Under the pieces are notes generated by a model. It saw only the letters and a list, made by a program, of their open reading frames with translations, was not told the DNA's origin and searched no databases. Source: a virus. From it: DNA of 52,859 bases. The position numbers and the translations under genes are program-made. The stretch covers positions 1 through 52,859 of IMG/VR virus record IMGVR_UViG_3300011114_000478. One strand, given 5' to 3'. Of this stretch, positions 32,074 through 41,319 are shown piece by piece; positions within the stretch are counted from its first letter, which is position 1; every line of letters begins with the position of its first letter.

Positions 32074-32288
32074 TGGATGAACCAAAAGTTATTTGTCCAT
32101 TAACACAAAAAACATTAGAACAATCATGCCCAACATGTAATTTTGTAGTTATTGAAGATAATCAAATTACAGGATGTGCAATTAGAAAAAATATTAGAAG
32201 AATGATAGAAAATACAAATTTAGCAAAAGAAACATTTGATTCATTTATAAACTTTAAAAAAAATATGCAGTCTTATGGCAAAAATTAA
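32073..32288 (+). CDS. Small Cys-rich protein, paralogue of the next gene
   Basis: A 71-residue protein with VICPLTQ and CPTC plus a further Cys, possibly metal-binding. Its C-terminus (NLAKETFDSFINFKKNM) aligns with that of the next protein (KVNRETGSAIESFRNEM), so the two may be tandem paralogues. TAATG-coupled to the fibre gene. Role unknown, perhaps fibre assembly. Confidence 0.6.
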   Translation: MDEPKVICPLTQKTLEQSCPTCNFVVIEDNQITGCAIRKNIRRMIENTNLAKETFDSFINFKKNMQSYGKN

Positions 32289-32619
32289 TAAAGTCATTTG
32301 CCCTATTATAAATGACGAATGTATTGAAGATGGATCAATACGAAATGGTGAGTTAGTAGCTTGTAAATTTTGGGTTAAGTTAGCGGGAAAAAACCCACAA
32401 ACAGGAGAAGACATCAATACAGGCAATTGCTGTTTAAATTGGATGCCTATGTTACTAATTGAAAATAGTAAAGTCAATAGAGAAACAGGATCGGCTATTG
32501 AATCATTTAGAAATGAAATGGTTAAATCCAATGAAGTTACACAACAAATTCTTTTAACAACCGCAGGATTACCTGCTAATAATTTAATAGAGGTAAAAGA
32601 TGAAATTAACAATAATTAA
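32275..32619 (+). CDS. Small Cys-rich protein, second paralogue
   Basis: A 114-residue protein starting KINKVICPIINDEC, with ELVACKFW and GNCCLNWMP, giving five cysteines. The pattern KVICP at the start and the helix at the end match the previous protein, with an extra middle part. It overlaps the previous gene by 14 bases and the next by 20. Function unknown. Confidence 0.6.
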   Translation: MAKINKVICPIINDECIEDGSIRNGELVACKFWVKLAGKNPQTGEDINTGNCCLNWMPMLLIENSKVNRETGSAIESFRNEMVKSNEVTQQILLTTAGLPANNLIEVKDEINNN

Positions 32620-32902
32620 AGACGATGGCGCCGTCTATAAAGATGGAAAATCTTATGCAGGTCTTGATTTAAATCAAATACCTTCAGATGTTCATGCATT
32701 GCAATGGAATAATGGAAGCGGACATATTGAATTTGTCAACAATATAAAAGTTAATGAAAACATTAATGAGATTCCATCATGGGCTAATGATGCTTTATCC
32801 GCATGGCAAATTGCTTACGATGTAGAGCAGGCGGAAATTGCTAGATTGCAAGCTGAAGCAGAGGCAAAAAAATTAGCTAAGCAACAAGCGCAAGTAGTTT
32901 AA
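32600..32902 (+). CDS. Fibre-associated protein of unknown function
   Basis: A 100-residue protein. The first part (MKLTIIKDDGAVYKDGKSYAGLDLNQIPSDVHALQWNNGSGHIEF) resembles small phage proteins found after tail fibres that I recall. The C-terminus is an Ala/Glu/Lys-rich helix (EQAEIARLQAEAEAKKLAKQQ). AGAGG precedes the ATG. It may be a fibre-assembly chaperone or a minor fibre part. Confidence 0.65.
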   Translation: MKLTIIKDDGAVYKDGKSYAGLDLNQIPSDVHALQWNNGSGHIEFVNNIKVNENINEIPSWANDALSAWQIAYDVEQAEIARLQAEAEAKKLAKQQAQVV

Positions 32903-32912
32903 TAATCTGTAA

Positions 32913-33491
32913 ATGAAAATTAAAACAACGTACAAAAATTTTATAGGTATTTACGAAAACATATTTCCCAAAGAAGAATGCGATTTAATAATTCAAAAGT
33001 TTGAAGACGAATTAAAAAATGGCTGTGATGAAGATGGGCTAAATACAGATCCCAAGCAAGAGCTAGGAAGGCACACTTCTTCTATTTTTGCTATGGAAGA
33101 TAGGCTTCCTGAAATTCGCCACAAAATAAATGAAATTTTAAATGTGTGTGCAGAACAATATGCAAAAGAGTACTTTACTATAAAACAGCTTAAATTGTCA
33201 TCTGAACATATAAAATTACAAAAAGTTCCACCAAAAGGCGGTTTCCATGTTTGGCACTGTGAACAAGCAAATGTTAAATACGCAACTAGAGTATTAGTTT
33301 GGATGATTTACCTTAATGATGTTCATGACAACGAAGGTGAGACAGAGTTTTTATTTCAGGGATTGAGAGTTAAGCCAACCGTAGGAACTGTTGTATTTTT
33401 CCCTGCATCATTTACCCACACGCACAGAGGAAACCCTGTTTACTCCTGCAATAAATATATTGTAACGGGTTGGTATACTTTAACTGAATAA
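32913..33491 (+). CDS. 2-oxoglutarate/Fe(II)-dependent oxygenase
   Basis: Such enzymes hydroxylate a substrate using 2-oxoglutarate and iron. This 192-residue protein has H115-x-E117 in WHCEQ, a strand pattern RVLVWMIYLNDV, a GTVVFFPASFTHTHRGNP block with the second His (169 or 171), and a nearby Lys near 181 for 2-oxoglutarate. The H-x-E pair replaces the usual H-x-D; I recall this WH-x-E pattern in marine phage oxygenases. It starts the modification cassette. The substrate is unknown. Confidence 0.8.
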   Translation: MKIKTTYKNFIGIYENIFPKEECDLIIQKFEDELKNGCDEDGLNTDPKQELGRHTSSIFAMEDRLPEIRHKINEILNVCAEQYAKEYFTIKQLKLSSEHIKLQKVPPKGGFHVWHCEQANVKYATRVLVWMIYLNDVHDNEGETEFLFQGLRVKPTVGTVVFFPASFTHTHRGNPVYSCNKYIVTGWYTLTE

Positions 33492-33976
33492 TGAAATACT
33501 CTATATTTCATACCTCAAGATGTGGCTCTACATTACTATCTTGCTTATTAAGTAAATCAATTCCAACTTTAGCTGAACCATCTTGGGCTTGCCAACCAAT
33601 AGATCAAATTAATTTTGATAGCAATCATTTAGATGAGCATTTAGTTAAATATCCAAGTAAAGCTTTTCAAATAATTCCATACATAAATAGTAAAATAGTT
33701 TTTTTATATAGAAATTTTGACGACCATTTAAAAAAATTAGAATCTGTTAGAGAGATAAATAGACAAGAAGAAGCGCTTTTATGGTCATCTAGGTTTTTTT
33801 ACGCAACTCAAGCAGAAGATATAATATTCATTGAAAGTAACTACTTTTTAAATAATCAAAAAGAAACTTGCCAATTAATATGTAATTATTTTGGAATTGA
33901 ATACAAACCCGTTGAAATAAATTTTCATGTAAAAGATGCAGGTTTTAATTGTAAAGATAACATAATAAAAATATGA
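33491..33976 (+). CDS. Sulfotransferase-like protein
   Basis: A 161-residue protein starting KYSIFHTSRCGSTLLSCLL, which matches the PAPS-binding 5-prime-phosphosulfate loop (SRxGSTLL), then KIVFLYRNFDDHLKKLES, which matches the 3-prime-phosphate-binding RN-x-D motif, and DIIFIESNYFL with an NYFGIE end. Cytosolic sulfotransferases are usually 250 or more residues, so this is a compact form. It lies between two oxygenases and one gene before an APS kinase that could supply its PAPS. TAATG-coupled to the oxygenase; visibly AT-rich. Confidence 0.7.
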   Translation: MKYSIFHTSRCGSTLLSCLLSKSIPTLAEPSWACQPIDQINFDSNHLDEHLVKYPSKAFQIIPYINSKIVFLYRNFDDHLKKLESVREINRQEEALLWSSRFFYATQAEDIIFIESNYFLNNQKETCQLICNYFGIEYKPVEINFHVKDAGFNCKDNIIKI

Positions 33977-34539
33977 AAAATACAAAATTAGAAGATTATA
34001 TTTATATAGTAAAAAATGCACTTAGCAATGACCTGTGCGATGAAACATTAAAAGAATATAAAAATACTTATGAATGGAAAGCGACAGCTGTTGGAATGGG
34101 GAATATAAAAACAGACACAAGAAATTGCCAAAAAATATACATTTCTGATCAAGTTACAATTCAAAAAAATAAAGAAGTTAGAAGTAATTTGGATAAATAT
34201 ATATTTGATGGAGCATCAAAATGTATAAACGAATATAATGAAAAATTTATTCACTGTAGGGTTCAACAAGATAGTGGATACGAACTATTAAGATATTCAG
34301 AAAATTGTTTTTACAAACAACATGTTGATTCTTTTAAAGAACATCCTAGATCTGTATCATGCTCATTTATTCTAAATGATGATTTTGAGGGTGGTGAATT
34401 TGCATTTTTTGATAGAGAATTAAAGTACAAATTAAAAAAAGGCGATGCTCTTATGTTTCCTTCTAACTTTATGTATCCTCATGAAGTAATGCCTGTGACA
34501 AAAGGAACTCGATACTCAATTGTCACTTGGTTTATATGA
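33973..34539 (+). CDS. 2-oxoglutarate/Fe(II)-dependent oxygenase, prolyl 4-hydroxylase-like
   Basis: A 188-residue oxygenase with H117-x-D119 in HVDSF, a second His near 170 (YPHEVMP) and an Arg near 180 (GTRYSIVTW) for 2-oxoglutarate, in the order of prolyl 4-hydroxylases. SVSCSFILNDDFEGGEF is typical of the fold. It is a second, divergent oxygenase next to the first. It overlaps the sulfotransferase gene by four bases and the APS kinase start. Confidence 0.85.
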   Translation: MKNTKLEDYIYIVKNALSNDLCDETLKEYKNTYEWKATAVGMGNIKTDTRNCQKIYISDQVTIQKNKEVRSNLDKYIFDGASKCINEYNEKFIHCRVQQDSGYELLRYSENCFYKQHVDSFKEHPRSVSCSFILNDDFEGGEFAFFDRELKYKLKKGDALMFPSNFMYPHEVMPVTKGTRYSIVTWFI

Positions 34540-34961
34540 AAATACTTATCATGGGTTTGTCAGGAAGTGGCAAATCCGAGTTAGCTAAAGAACTACACAG
34601 TTTGTTTCAAAATGACGAAAGGTCATCGATTCGCATTAATGGCGATGAGGTAAGAGAAGCCAACAACGATTGGGACTTTAGCCCTGAAGGTCGTATAAGA
34701 CAAGCCGAAAGAATGGCAAAGTTAGCCAAAAAAAGCGAAGCTGATTACGTCATAGCTGATTTTATAGCTCCTACCAAACAAATTAGAGACATTTTTAGTC
34801 CTGATATGTTAATATGGCTCGACACAGTAAGGTCAAGTAAATACACCAATACTGATGTTGTTTTTCAAAACCCAACAAATTATGCGTTTAAAGTAAAGAA
34901 AAAAGACGCTAAAAAGTGGGCATTGACTATTTATAATTTTATAAACAAAAAGGAGAGATAA
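34536..34961 (+). CDS. cysC: Adenylylsulfate (APS) kinase
   Basis: APS kinase converts APS plus ATP to PAPS, the donor used by sulfotransferases. The 141-residue protein starts MKILIMGLSGSGKS, with the P-loop at about residues 7-14, followed by RINGDEVREANNDWDFSPEGRIRQAERMAKLAKK, which matches the CysC signature (DGD-x-VR, F-S-x-R). IADFIAP is the strand and lid region. It is shorter than full CysC by tens of residues. Start 34536 is chosen because it forms an ATGA overlap. It needs APS from the host or elsewhere, as no ATP sulfurylase is in the window. Confidence 0.85.
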   Translation: MKILIMGLSGSGKSELAKELHSLFQNDERSSIRINGDEVREANNDWDFSPEGRIRQAERMAKLAKKSEADYVIADFIAPTKQIRDIFSPDMLIWLDTVRSSKYTNTDVVFQNPTNYAFKVKKKDAKKWALTIYNFINKKER

Positions 34962-35132
34962 GTGATTAAATTAGAATTGTCTTTAGAGGATACAAACGCT
35001 TTACTTGCAAATTTAGGTACATTGCCCTATCAAAATGTATTTTCTTTGATTAAACAAATACAAGAGCAAGGTATTTCGCAAGCAGAAGCTATTATTAAAG
35101 CTCGTGAAGATGAGCAAACAAAAGCAGAATAA
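34962..35132 (+). CDS. Small protein at the start of the lysis block (GTG start)
   Basis: A 56-residue protein with GTG 34962 preceded by AAAGGAGAG. It reads IKLELSLEDTNALLANLGTLPYQNVFSLIKQIQEQG, mostly helical, and acidic at the end. It is not membrane-like. It may be an assembly or accessory protein; I recall similar short proteins near phage tail/lysis genes. Confidence 0.6.
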   Translation: MIKLELSLEDTNALLANLGTLPYQNVFSLIKQIQEQGISQAEAIIKAREDEQTKAE

Positions 35133-35144
35133 AGGAATAGTTTT

Positions 35145-35312
35145 ATGTCTCAGCAACAAATTAACGAGGTTGATCATCGTCTAACTACTCACGAAGAAGT
35201 TTGTGCGCTGAGATATGAAGCTATTAACGCAAGACTGAAAAGATTAGAAGGAATCCTAATGGCATCAGCAGGCGCCATTATTCTTTTGCTACTTAGTATT
35301 GTTTTAAAATGA
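35145..35312 (+). CDS. XhlA-like single-pass membrane protein
   Basis: A 55-residue protein with a charged N-terminal coiled-coil part (NEVDHRLTTHEEVCALRYEAINARLKRLEG) and one C-terminal hydrophobic helix (MASAGAIILLLLSIVL). This resembles haemolysin XhlA-type phage lysis accessory proteins. It is ATGA-coupled to the next gene, another membrane protein. It probably assists the holins. Confidence 0.6.
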   Translation: MSQQQINEVDHRLTTHEEVCALRYEAINARLKRLEGILMASAGAIILLLLSIVLK

Positions 35313-35581
35313 ACATGGAAAAAATAACATCTTTGTTATTTCCTGTAATCGTATCAGCGATTGCATGGTTACTTACATCCATGTCTTCGATGCAAGCAGA
35401 TCTTATTGACATCAAGTCAAAGATGCCTGCTTTAATTACATCTCAAGGCGTGCCTACAGATAGTCCTGTGTCAGCAGAAGCAAGAGCTAAACTTAAAGAA
35501 GAATTAAGGTCACAAATGGCTGAGCTTAATGTCCGTATTAGAATTCTTGAAGAGCATGACGCTCAAAGAAAAGGTAAATAA
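35309..35581 (+). CDS. Holin-like or lysis accessory membrane protein
   Basis: A 90-residue protein with one N-terminal hydrophobic helix (LLFPVIVSAIAWLLTSM), then a charged helical part (SAEARAKLKEELRSQMAELNVRIRILEEHD). Position between two membrane proteins and a lysozyme suggests a holin, antiholin or spanin-type partner. No lipobox is visible. Confidence 0.55.
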   Translation: MNMEKITSLLFPVIVSAIAWLLTSMSSMQADLIDIKSKMPALITSQGVPTDSPVSAEARAKLKEELRSQMAELNVRIRILEEHDAQRKGK

Positions 35582-36048
35582 TGTTTAGTGCTCTATTCTC
35601 ATTTTTAGGTGGATCTGTCTTCCGCATGATATGGGGAGAAGTTTCAGCCGCTTGGACAAAACACCAAGATCATAAACATGAATTAGAGTCCATGAAGCTT
35701 CAAGCTGATTTAGAAAAGGTAAAACATGATCAAGAAATGGAAAGACTTAAAGTCTCTGCTGAATTGCAAATTAAACAAGTTGAAGTTATGGCTGATGCAG
35801 AAGTGGAAAAACTTGATGCAGAAGCTTTTATAGCCGCGCAAAAGACAGTCAATCAATCAACAGGTAATAAATACATTGATGCATGGAACGGCGCTATCAG
35901 ACCTGCTTGTGCTACTACAGCATTACTTGTATGGTGGTTTTGCTTATATACGCAAGGATTTGTATTAACAGAGTGGGATAAAGAGCTTGTAGGTGTCATC
36001 CTAGGCTTTTATTTTGCTCATAGAGTATTTAGCTCAAGAGGTAAATAA
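35581..36048 (+). CDS. Holin, GTA 3TM-type
   Basis: A 155-residue protein with an amphipathic coiled coil (MKLQADLEKVKHDQEMERLKVSAELQIKQ), then WNGAIRPACATTALLVWWFCLYTQGFVL and a second hydrophobic segment (LVGVILGFYFAHRVF). The N-AIRP start and the layout match the 3TM holin family I know from gene-transfer agents and phages. It should make the membrane lesions that let the lysozyme out. TAATG-coupled to both neighbours. Confidence 0.78.
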   Translation: MFSALFSFLGGSVFRMIWGEVSAAWTKHQDHKHELESMKLQADLEKVKHDQEMERLKVSAELQIKQVEVMADAEVEKLDAEAFIAAQKTVNQSTGNKYIDAWNGAIRPACATTALLVWWFCLYTQGFVLTEWDKELVGVILGFYFAHRVFSSRGK

Positions 36049-36467
36049 TGACCGCTTTAGAGCTTCTTATCAAGCTTATAAAGCGTTTTGAGGGATGTAA
36101 GTTAAAGGCTTATTATTGCCCTGCAGGTGTACTTACTTGCGGTTGGGGATCAACAGGAAAGGACATATTACCGAATACTGTATGGAGCCAAGAGTATGCC
36201 GATAAAAGACTTATGCATGATGCTGTGCATTTTTTAAAGGCAACACAAAAATTATGTCCTGATTTAGAGGGTGAACAGTTAGGTGCTATAGCAGATTTTG
36301 CTTACAATTTAGGCATAGGTCGGTTAAAATCAAGCACATTAAGAAAGAAACTTAACGAGGGTGATTTTCAATCTGCCTCAAGAGAATTAAAAAAATGGGT
36401 TAATGGTGGCGGTAAAAAGCTAAATGGTCTTGTAGTGAGACGGGACGCTGAAGCCGAATATTTATAG
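36048..36467 (+). CDS. Endolysin, GH24 lysozyme
   Basis: A 139-residue muramidase that cuts peptidoglycan at host lysis. The catalytic pattern is visible: Glu15, then Cys24 after eight residues, then Thr30 after five more, the E-8-C/D-5-T spacing of phage 21/T4-like lysozymes. FAYNLGIGRLKSSTLRKKLN and a C-terminal VVRRDAEAEYL are the usual helical body. No signal-anchor helix is present, so it needs the holin. TAATG-coupled to it. Confidence 0.92.
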   Translation: MTALELLIKLIKRFEGCKLKAYYCPAGVLTCGWGSTGKDILPNTVWSQEYADKRLMHDAVHFLKATQKLCPDLEGEQLGAIADFAYNLGIGRLKSSTLRKKLNEGDFQSASRELKKWVNGGGKKLNGLVVRRDAEAEYL

Positions 36468-36475
36468 GGGTAGTT

Positions 36476-37111
36476 ATGACGACAGCAGTCGCGATGACCT
36501 ACGATAGTTTGGTCGAAAATATTCAGTCTTATTTAGAGCGTACGGATCAAGCAACTATTGACAAGATCCCGCTTTTTATTATGCTTGCAGAGCAAGTTAT
36601 TGCGTCTGAAATTAAGTTTCTAGGCAACCTTAATGTTGCTAATTCTACCTTTGTAGCGGGTGCAAACACCATACAAAAGCCTGCGCGTTGGCACAAAACT
36701 GTATCAATGAACATTACTGTAGCAGGTGAACGTCAACCTGTTCTATTACGCAAATACGAATACCTAAGAGAATATTGGCCTGATGACACACAAACAGATG
36801 TGCCTAAATTCTATTGCGATTACAACTATGATAATTGGTTAGTCGCACCAACACCTGATAGTAACTATAGCTTTGAAGTCTTGTACTACGAACGCGTACA
36901 GCCATTAGATTCTACAAACCAAACTAATTGGTTTACTATCTATGCACCACAAGCATTGCTTTATGGTTCGCTCCTACAAGCTATGCCTTTCCTAAAAAAT
37001 GACGAGCGTCTTCCTATGTGGCAATCACAATACACAGCCATTATGAATACACTTAAAACTGAAAACACACAACGAATTGGAGACAGACAGGCAACTGTTC
37101 TTGATACTTAA
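36476..37111 (+). CDS. Tail adaptor protein
   Basis: A 211-residue protein with MTYDSLVENIQSYLERTDQATIDKIPLFIMLAEQVIASEIKFLG and a later FEVLYYERVQPLDSTNQTNWF plus YAPQALLYGSLLQAMPFL. These strands and helices are typical of podoviral adaptors that link portal and tail hub. It is distinct from the adaptor-like protein at 25112, which has an inserted beta domain. The start follows the lysozyme stop by 8 bases. Confidence 0.72.
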   Translation: MTTAVAMTYDSLVENIQSYLERTDQATIDKIPLFIMLAEQVIASEIKFLGNLNVANSTFVAGANTIQKPARWHKTVSMNITVAGERQPVLLRKYEYLREYWPDDTQTDVPKFYCDYNYDNWLVAPTPDSNYSFEVLYYERVQPLDSTNQTNWFTIYAPQALLYGSLLQAMPFLKNDERLPMWQSQYTAIMNTLKTENTQRIGDRQATVLDT

Positions 37112-37113
37112 AC

Positions 37114-38352
37114 ATGACTACATACACCTCTCCCTTTGCAGGCGACGTTGTTTTACCTACCGATGTAAGTTACGCGTCGTATTCAATATCATCTGACTTA
37201 ACGCTTGTATGGCCTGTTAACGGCAACGTGTCAACAAGTGTTGCCGCTCGTATTATGGATATTACACCATTGACAAGTGGCTTATCTGTTTACATGCCTC
37301 CTGCAAATCAAGTGTCTGTGGGTCAAGATGCATTTATTAAGAACCCAAGCGCTTATACTTTAACTATTAAAAGTTCAACGGGAACTACGTTAGGCACACT
37401 TACCGCAGGTGCTACAAGATACTTTTACCTAACTAATAACTCTACTGCTTCAGGTACTTGGTCAAACATAGCTTTAGGTATTGGTACATCAGATCCTGAC
37501 GCTACAACATTAGCAGGTCGTGGATTAAAAGCTATTGGTGCAACTCTTAATCAATCTTCTCCAATTTCAAGCATTTCAGCAGGATACACATTCTTAGCAA
37601 GCGATAGAGCGCAAACTAAAGTTTGGGGTGGTGGTTCAGGTTCTGCAACATTACCGTTAGCGTCGGTGCTTGGTGATGATTGGTTCTGTATGATTAAAAA
37701 CAACGGAACAGGCACACTTACTATATCTACATCAGGTTCTGACACAATTGATCTTGCATCATCTAAAGTATTTCAGCCAAATGAGTCATGTATTATCGTG
37801 TGTGATGGTACAAGTTTTGTTACTGTTGGATACGGAGTAAGCAATCAATTTGTATTTACCTCAATTACTAAAGAAGTCACAACAGGAAGTTATTCATTAT
37901 CTGCGACAGAATCGCAATCGCTTATACAAGAGTATGTAGGTACTTTATCAGGCAATGTAACAATAACTTATCCTCCTGTAGTAGCATTTTATGTTGTAAG
38001 CAATCAAACTACAGCAGGTGGTAATACACTTACTATTACAACAGGGGTTGCAGGCGGTGCTGACGCAACCGTATCATCAGGTAATCAATCTACATTAATT
38101 TGTGACGGTGTTAATTTTTACAATGCTAACACTGTTCAAGCAGGTGCTTCTGTTAATGCTTTAGCAAATGGTAGCGCGGCTAACCCATCTCTTTATTTTG
38201 CATCAGAACCTTCTACAGGTGTTTATAGATCAGGTGCAGGTGCTTTTAATATATCAATACTTGGTACAAACAGATTTCAAACAAATGCATCAGGCATACA
38301 AGTAACAGGCACAGGCACTTTTAGCGGAGGAGTTCTTGGGGGAACCTTCTAA
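37114..38352 (+). CDS. Tail fibre or baseplate-like structural protein
   Basis: A 412-residue beta-rich, Thr/Ser/Gly-rich protein with no catalytic motif. It has repeated beta-prism-like segments ([45 protein letters not shown]) and ends [14 protein letters not shown], a short C-terminal signature also present (GGISGGTF) at the end of the 1163-residue fibre. The tail ends may dock to the same partner. It lies between the adaptor and the hub protein. Confidence 0.65.
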   Translation: MTTYTSPFAGDVVLPTDVSYASYSISSDLTLVWPVNGNVSTSVAARIMDITPLTSGLSVYMPPANQVSVGQDAFIKNPSAYTLTIKSSTGTTLGTLTAGATRYFYLTNNSTASGTWSNIALGIGTSDPDATTLAGRGLKAIGATLNQSSPISSISAGYTFLASDRAQTKVWGGGSGSATLPLASVLGDDWFCMIKNNGTGTLTISTSGSDTIDLASSKVFQPNESCIIVCDGTSFVTVGYGVSNQFVFTSITKEVTTGSYSLSATESQSLIQEYVGTLSGNVTITYPPVVAFYVVSNQTTAGGNTLTITTGVAGGADATVSSGNQSTLICDGVNFYNANTVQAGASVNALANGSAANPSLYFASEPSTGVYRSGAGAFNISILGTNRFQTNASGIQVTGTGTFSGGVLGGTF

Positions 38353-40583
38353 TGACAAAGAAGGTATTTGCACTTGATACCCAACCTGGCATTCAACGTG
38401 ACGGTACAGTATTTGATCGGGCTGTTTACACAGATGGTCAATGGGTAAGGTTTCAACGTGGTCGTCCTAGAAAGATATTAGGCTATCGTGAAATTACAGG
38501 CGGTATGGCAGGTCCTTCACGCGGATTATACTTAGATCCACAAGGTTTATTTAACAGAGTTTTTAATGGATACAACAACGGTATTCAAGCGTTACCAATT
38601 AATAACATTGGCATTGGTACAGGTATCACTGATTTTACTCTTTCAGACTTCACCCCAAATGATGCTAACCTTTGGCAATTTGATTCAGAATATGATTCTC
38701 AGGGTAGCGGTTATCAAACACTACTTGCGCACCCTGGTTTAAACCTAAACGATATTGCAAGCGAAAATAACACGCCTGTTTTAGGTGGTGACATTACAGG
38801 GTCAACTATGTCTGCTATCGGCGTATTTACAGCCGTAGGTGCAACGACAAACGGATTACCCACAGTTACATTAACAGCATCGAATACACTTATAGGCGCA
38901 GGTCAAGTTGTAACAGGAACAGGCATTCCTGCCAATACAACAGTCGTGTCTATTGTAGATACAACACTTACCTTATCTAACAACGCTACTGCAACTAATG
39001 CAAGTGTAACACTGACTTTTGACAATCAGATCGATGTATCAGGCGGCGTTGTTGTTCTACACCCATATGTATTTGTGTATGGCAATAACGGTCTTATTAA
39101 GAATTGTTCAGCAGGAAATATCAATGATTGGGTATCCGCCGACGCTAACGAAACAAACGCTGCTTCTACAAAAGTTGTAAAAGGTCTTCCCTTACGAGGT
39201 GGTTCTAACGCACCATCAGGATTGTTTTGGTCACTTGACTCTTTAATCAGAGTAAGCTACGCGCCTACAAACATAGGCATTCCAAACAGTGGTGACTACG
39301 GTGCAACGCTTTATTGGCGTTACGATATTATCTCATCACAAACTTCTATTATGTCTTCTCAGTCTGTCATCGAGTATGACGGTATTTATTATTGGTGTGG
39401 TGTTGACCGTTTCCTACTATACAACGGTGTGGTTAAAGAAATTCCAAACTCGATGAATCAAAACTATTTCTTTGATAATTTAAATTACGCACAAAGACAA
39501 AAAATCTATGCTACAAAAGTTCCTCGTTTTGGTGAGGTATGGTGGTTCTATCCAAGAGGTGACTCAGAGGAATGTAACGACGCAATTATTTATAACATTC
39601 GTGAAAACTGTTGGTATGACGCAGGCTTATCAGTAGGATCAAGAAGATCAGCAGGATACTTCTCACAGGTATTTCACTATCCAATTAATATGGATTGGAA
39701 TGTAAATACAGAAGGTGCTATTACATCTTATCCCACAATTAGCAATGCAGGATCGGGATATACAAATGGCACTTACTACAGCGTCGCTTTAACGGGAAGC
39801 GTTACAGGTACAGGTGCTACCGCAAACATTACCGTAGCAGGTAACGTAGTGACTAATGTTACTATGGTTAACAAGGGTTCAGGTTACGCTGTAAACGATG
39901 TATTAACACAAGAGATAGCTACAGTTACAGGAAGTGTAAGTGGAACTGTGATGACAGTGACTGCCGTGACGTCAGGAACTTTATATGTAGGTCAATATGT
40001 TTCAGGTACAGGCATTACAGCAGGTACACGCATATCTGCATTTAGCTCAGGTAGCGGTGGTATTGGCACATACATCTTAGACACATCATCCGCGTCAACA
40101 GGAAGCATTACAATTACGAGTCAATTTATTCCTGCGGGATCAAACTTTGCAATTACCTTATCATCCACTGACCTTCAAAGTTTAGTAAGTTTATATCAAC
40201 ATGAGGTTGGTACTGACGCAATTATCTCTAATGAGCCACTAGCCATTCAAAGTTATTTTGAGACAAATAATTTAGGTTGGGTGTCAGGTGGTCCTGCACA
40301 ACAATCAGCCGAAGGTGCTAATTATTGGTTAAGACTAGAGCGTGTAGAACCTGACTTTATACAAAACGGTGACATGAATTTATATGTAACAGGTCGTCCA
40401 TATGCACAAGCTGAAGACTATACATCACCTGCTTATACATTTTCGCCTAATACAAACAAGATTGATATGAAAGAACAACGTAGAGAGTTAAGATTAAAAT
40501 TTGAAAGTAACGTCGTAGGCGGTAACTATCAATTAGGTTACCTATTACTAAGTGCCGATATTGGCGACGTGAGAGGTTACTAA
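38352..40583 (+). CDS. Tail hub/DNA stabilisation protein, P22 gp10-like
   Basis: A 743-residue protein. It starts [43 protein letters not shown], then has a propeller-like body with [45 protein letters not shown] and [29 protein letters not shown], which resemble P22-like packaged-DNA stabilisation proteins that close the tail. Inserted Thr/Gly-rich segments at about 145-225 and 455-580 may be extra surface domains. TAATG-coupled to the previous gene. Confidence 0.72.
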   Translation: MTKKVFALDTQPGIQRDGTVFDRAVYTDGQWVRFQRGRPRKILGYREITGGMAGPSRGLYLDPQGLFNRVFNGYNNGIQALPINNIGIGTGITDFTLSDFTPNDANLWQFDSEYDSQGSGYQTLLAHPGLNLNDIASENNTPVLGGDITGSTMSAIGVFTAVGATTNGLPTVTLTASNTLIGAGQVVTGTGIPANTTVVSIVDTTLTLSNNATATNASVTLTFDNQIDVSGGVVVLHPYVFVYGNNGLIKNCSAGNINDWVSADANETNAASTKVVKGLPLRGGSNAPSGLFWSLDSLIRVSYAPTNIGIPNSGDYGATLYWRYDIISSQTSIMSSQSVIEYDGIYYWCGVDRFLLYNGVVKEIPNSMNQNYFFDNLNYAQRQKIYATKVPRFGEVWWFYPRGDSEECNDAIIYNIRENCWYDAGLSVGSRRSAGYFSQVFHYPINMDWNVNTEGAITSYPTISNAGSGYTNGTYYSVALTGSVTGTGATANITVAGNVVTNVTMVNKGSGYAVNDVLTQEIATVTGSVSGTVMTVTAVTSGTLYVGQYVSGTGITAGTRISAFSSGSGGIGTYILDTSSASTGSITITSQFIPAGSNFAITLSSTDLQSLVSLYQHEVGTDAIISNEPLAIQSYFETNNLGWVSGGPAQQSAEGANYWLRLERVEPDFIQNGDMNLYVTGRPYAQAEDYTSPAYTFSPNTNKIDMKEQRRELRLKFESNVVGGNYQLGYLLLSADIGDVRGY

Positions 40584-40837
40584 TGACTATATCATTGGTT
40601 TACGATCCGAGGTATCATACATTTCAATCATGGGCAAGTCTCATGTGCGAAGCTTACTCAGGTCAACAATTACAAATACCATCTGACAACGAAGACGAAT
40701 GGAAGTCATGGGCGGTAGGATTAAATGCAATTGATATATTTACAAACAATGCTATTCCTGATCCTTATCAATTTGAAAATTGGCAAGATTGGGCATCAGC
40801 AGTTGTCAACACAGTAAATCAAAGGACAGAACAATAA
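40583..40837 (+). CDS. Small tail-region protein
   Basis: An 84-residue acidic, Trp-rich protein (YHTFQSWASLMCEAYSGQQL, NEDEWKSWAVGLNAIDIFTN, WQDWASAVVNTVN). TAATG couplings to both neighbours place it in the tail operon. Function unknown. Confidence 0.6.
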   Translation: MTISLVYDPRYHTFQSWASLMCEAYSGQQLQIPSDNEDEWKSWAVGLNAIDIFTNNAIPDPYQFENWQDWASAVVNTVNQRTEQ

Positions 40838-41319
40838 TGCCAAAAAGCGCAAAACCAAGAAAAGAATATAATCCAAATTCTAAAATGCCACCTCCAAAGA
40901 TTGAGGAAAAGCTAACTCCACAAGAGATTGTGAAGCGTAGTCTTGAGCGCATGAATCCAAGTGCTGATTGGGAAAATGTATATTCACATGTATACGCGGC
41001 TATTAAATCTAATAAATTTAGAGCGCTTCGACATGGGGAAACTATTTTATTTTTTCAAGTACAAAGTCCTGTAGCGTCTCAAGCTCATTTGTTTTCAGCC
41101 GACCCACAAGATAAATTTTTAGAAGCATTGCGAGAGTTTGGTAAAGCATTAAAAATAAGCGGATATAAAAAACTTACAGGCATTGTAAGAAATGCGTCTT
41201 TATTGCGATTAATTAGAAAAGCAAATTCTATTAAGTTTGAAGTAAACGATTCTCCTATTAGGGCTTATGGTGATTCAGGAGAAATTCTTGGATATAAATT
41301 AGAGATTGGAATTAAATAA
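40837..41319 (+). CDS. Unknown tail-region protein, possibly GNAT-like
   Basis: A 160-residue protein. The start 40837 is in a TAATG overlap, which rules out a longer frame. The part FLEALREFGKALKISGYKKLTGIVRNASLLRLIRKANSIKFEV looks like the helix-strand pattern of small acetyltransferases found in podoviral tail regions, but no clear acetyl-CoA loop is seen. It could be a degraded GNAT fold or a virion assembly protein. Confidence 0.5.
   Translation: MPKSAKPRKEYNPNSKMPPPKIEEKLTPQEIVKRSLERMNPSADWENVYSHVYAAIKSNKFRALRHGETILFFQVQSPVASQAHLFSADPQDKFLEALREFGKALKISGYKKLTGIVRNASLLRLIRKANSIKFEVNDSPIRAYGDSGEILGYKLEIGIK

Noticed and set aside
40780-40836. Longer start for the protein at 40837
   Set aside because: It would overlap the previous gene by more than 50 bases, while ATG 40837 forms the TAATG overlap used throughout this genome.
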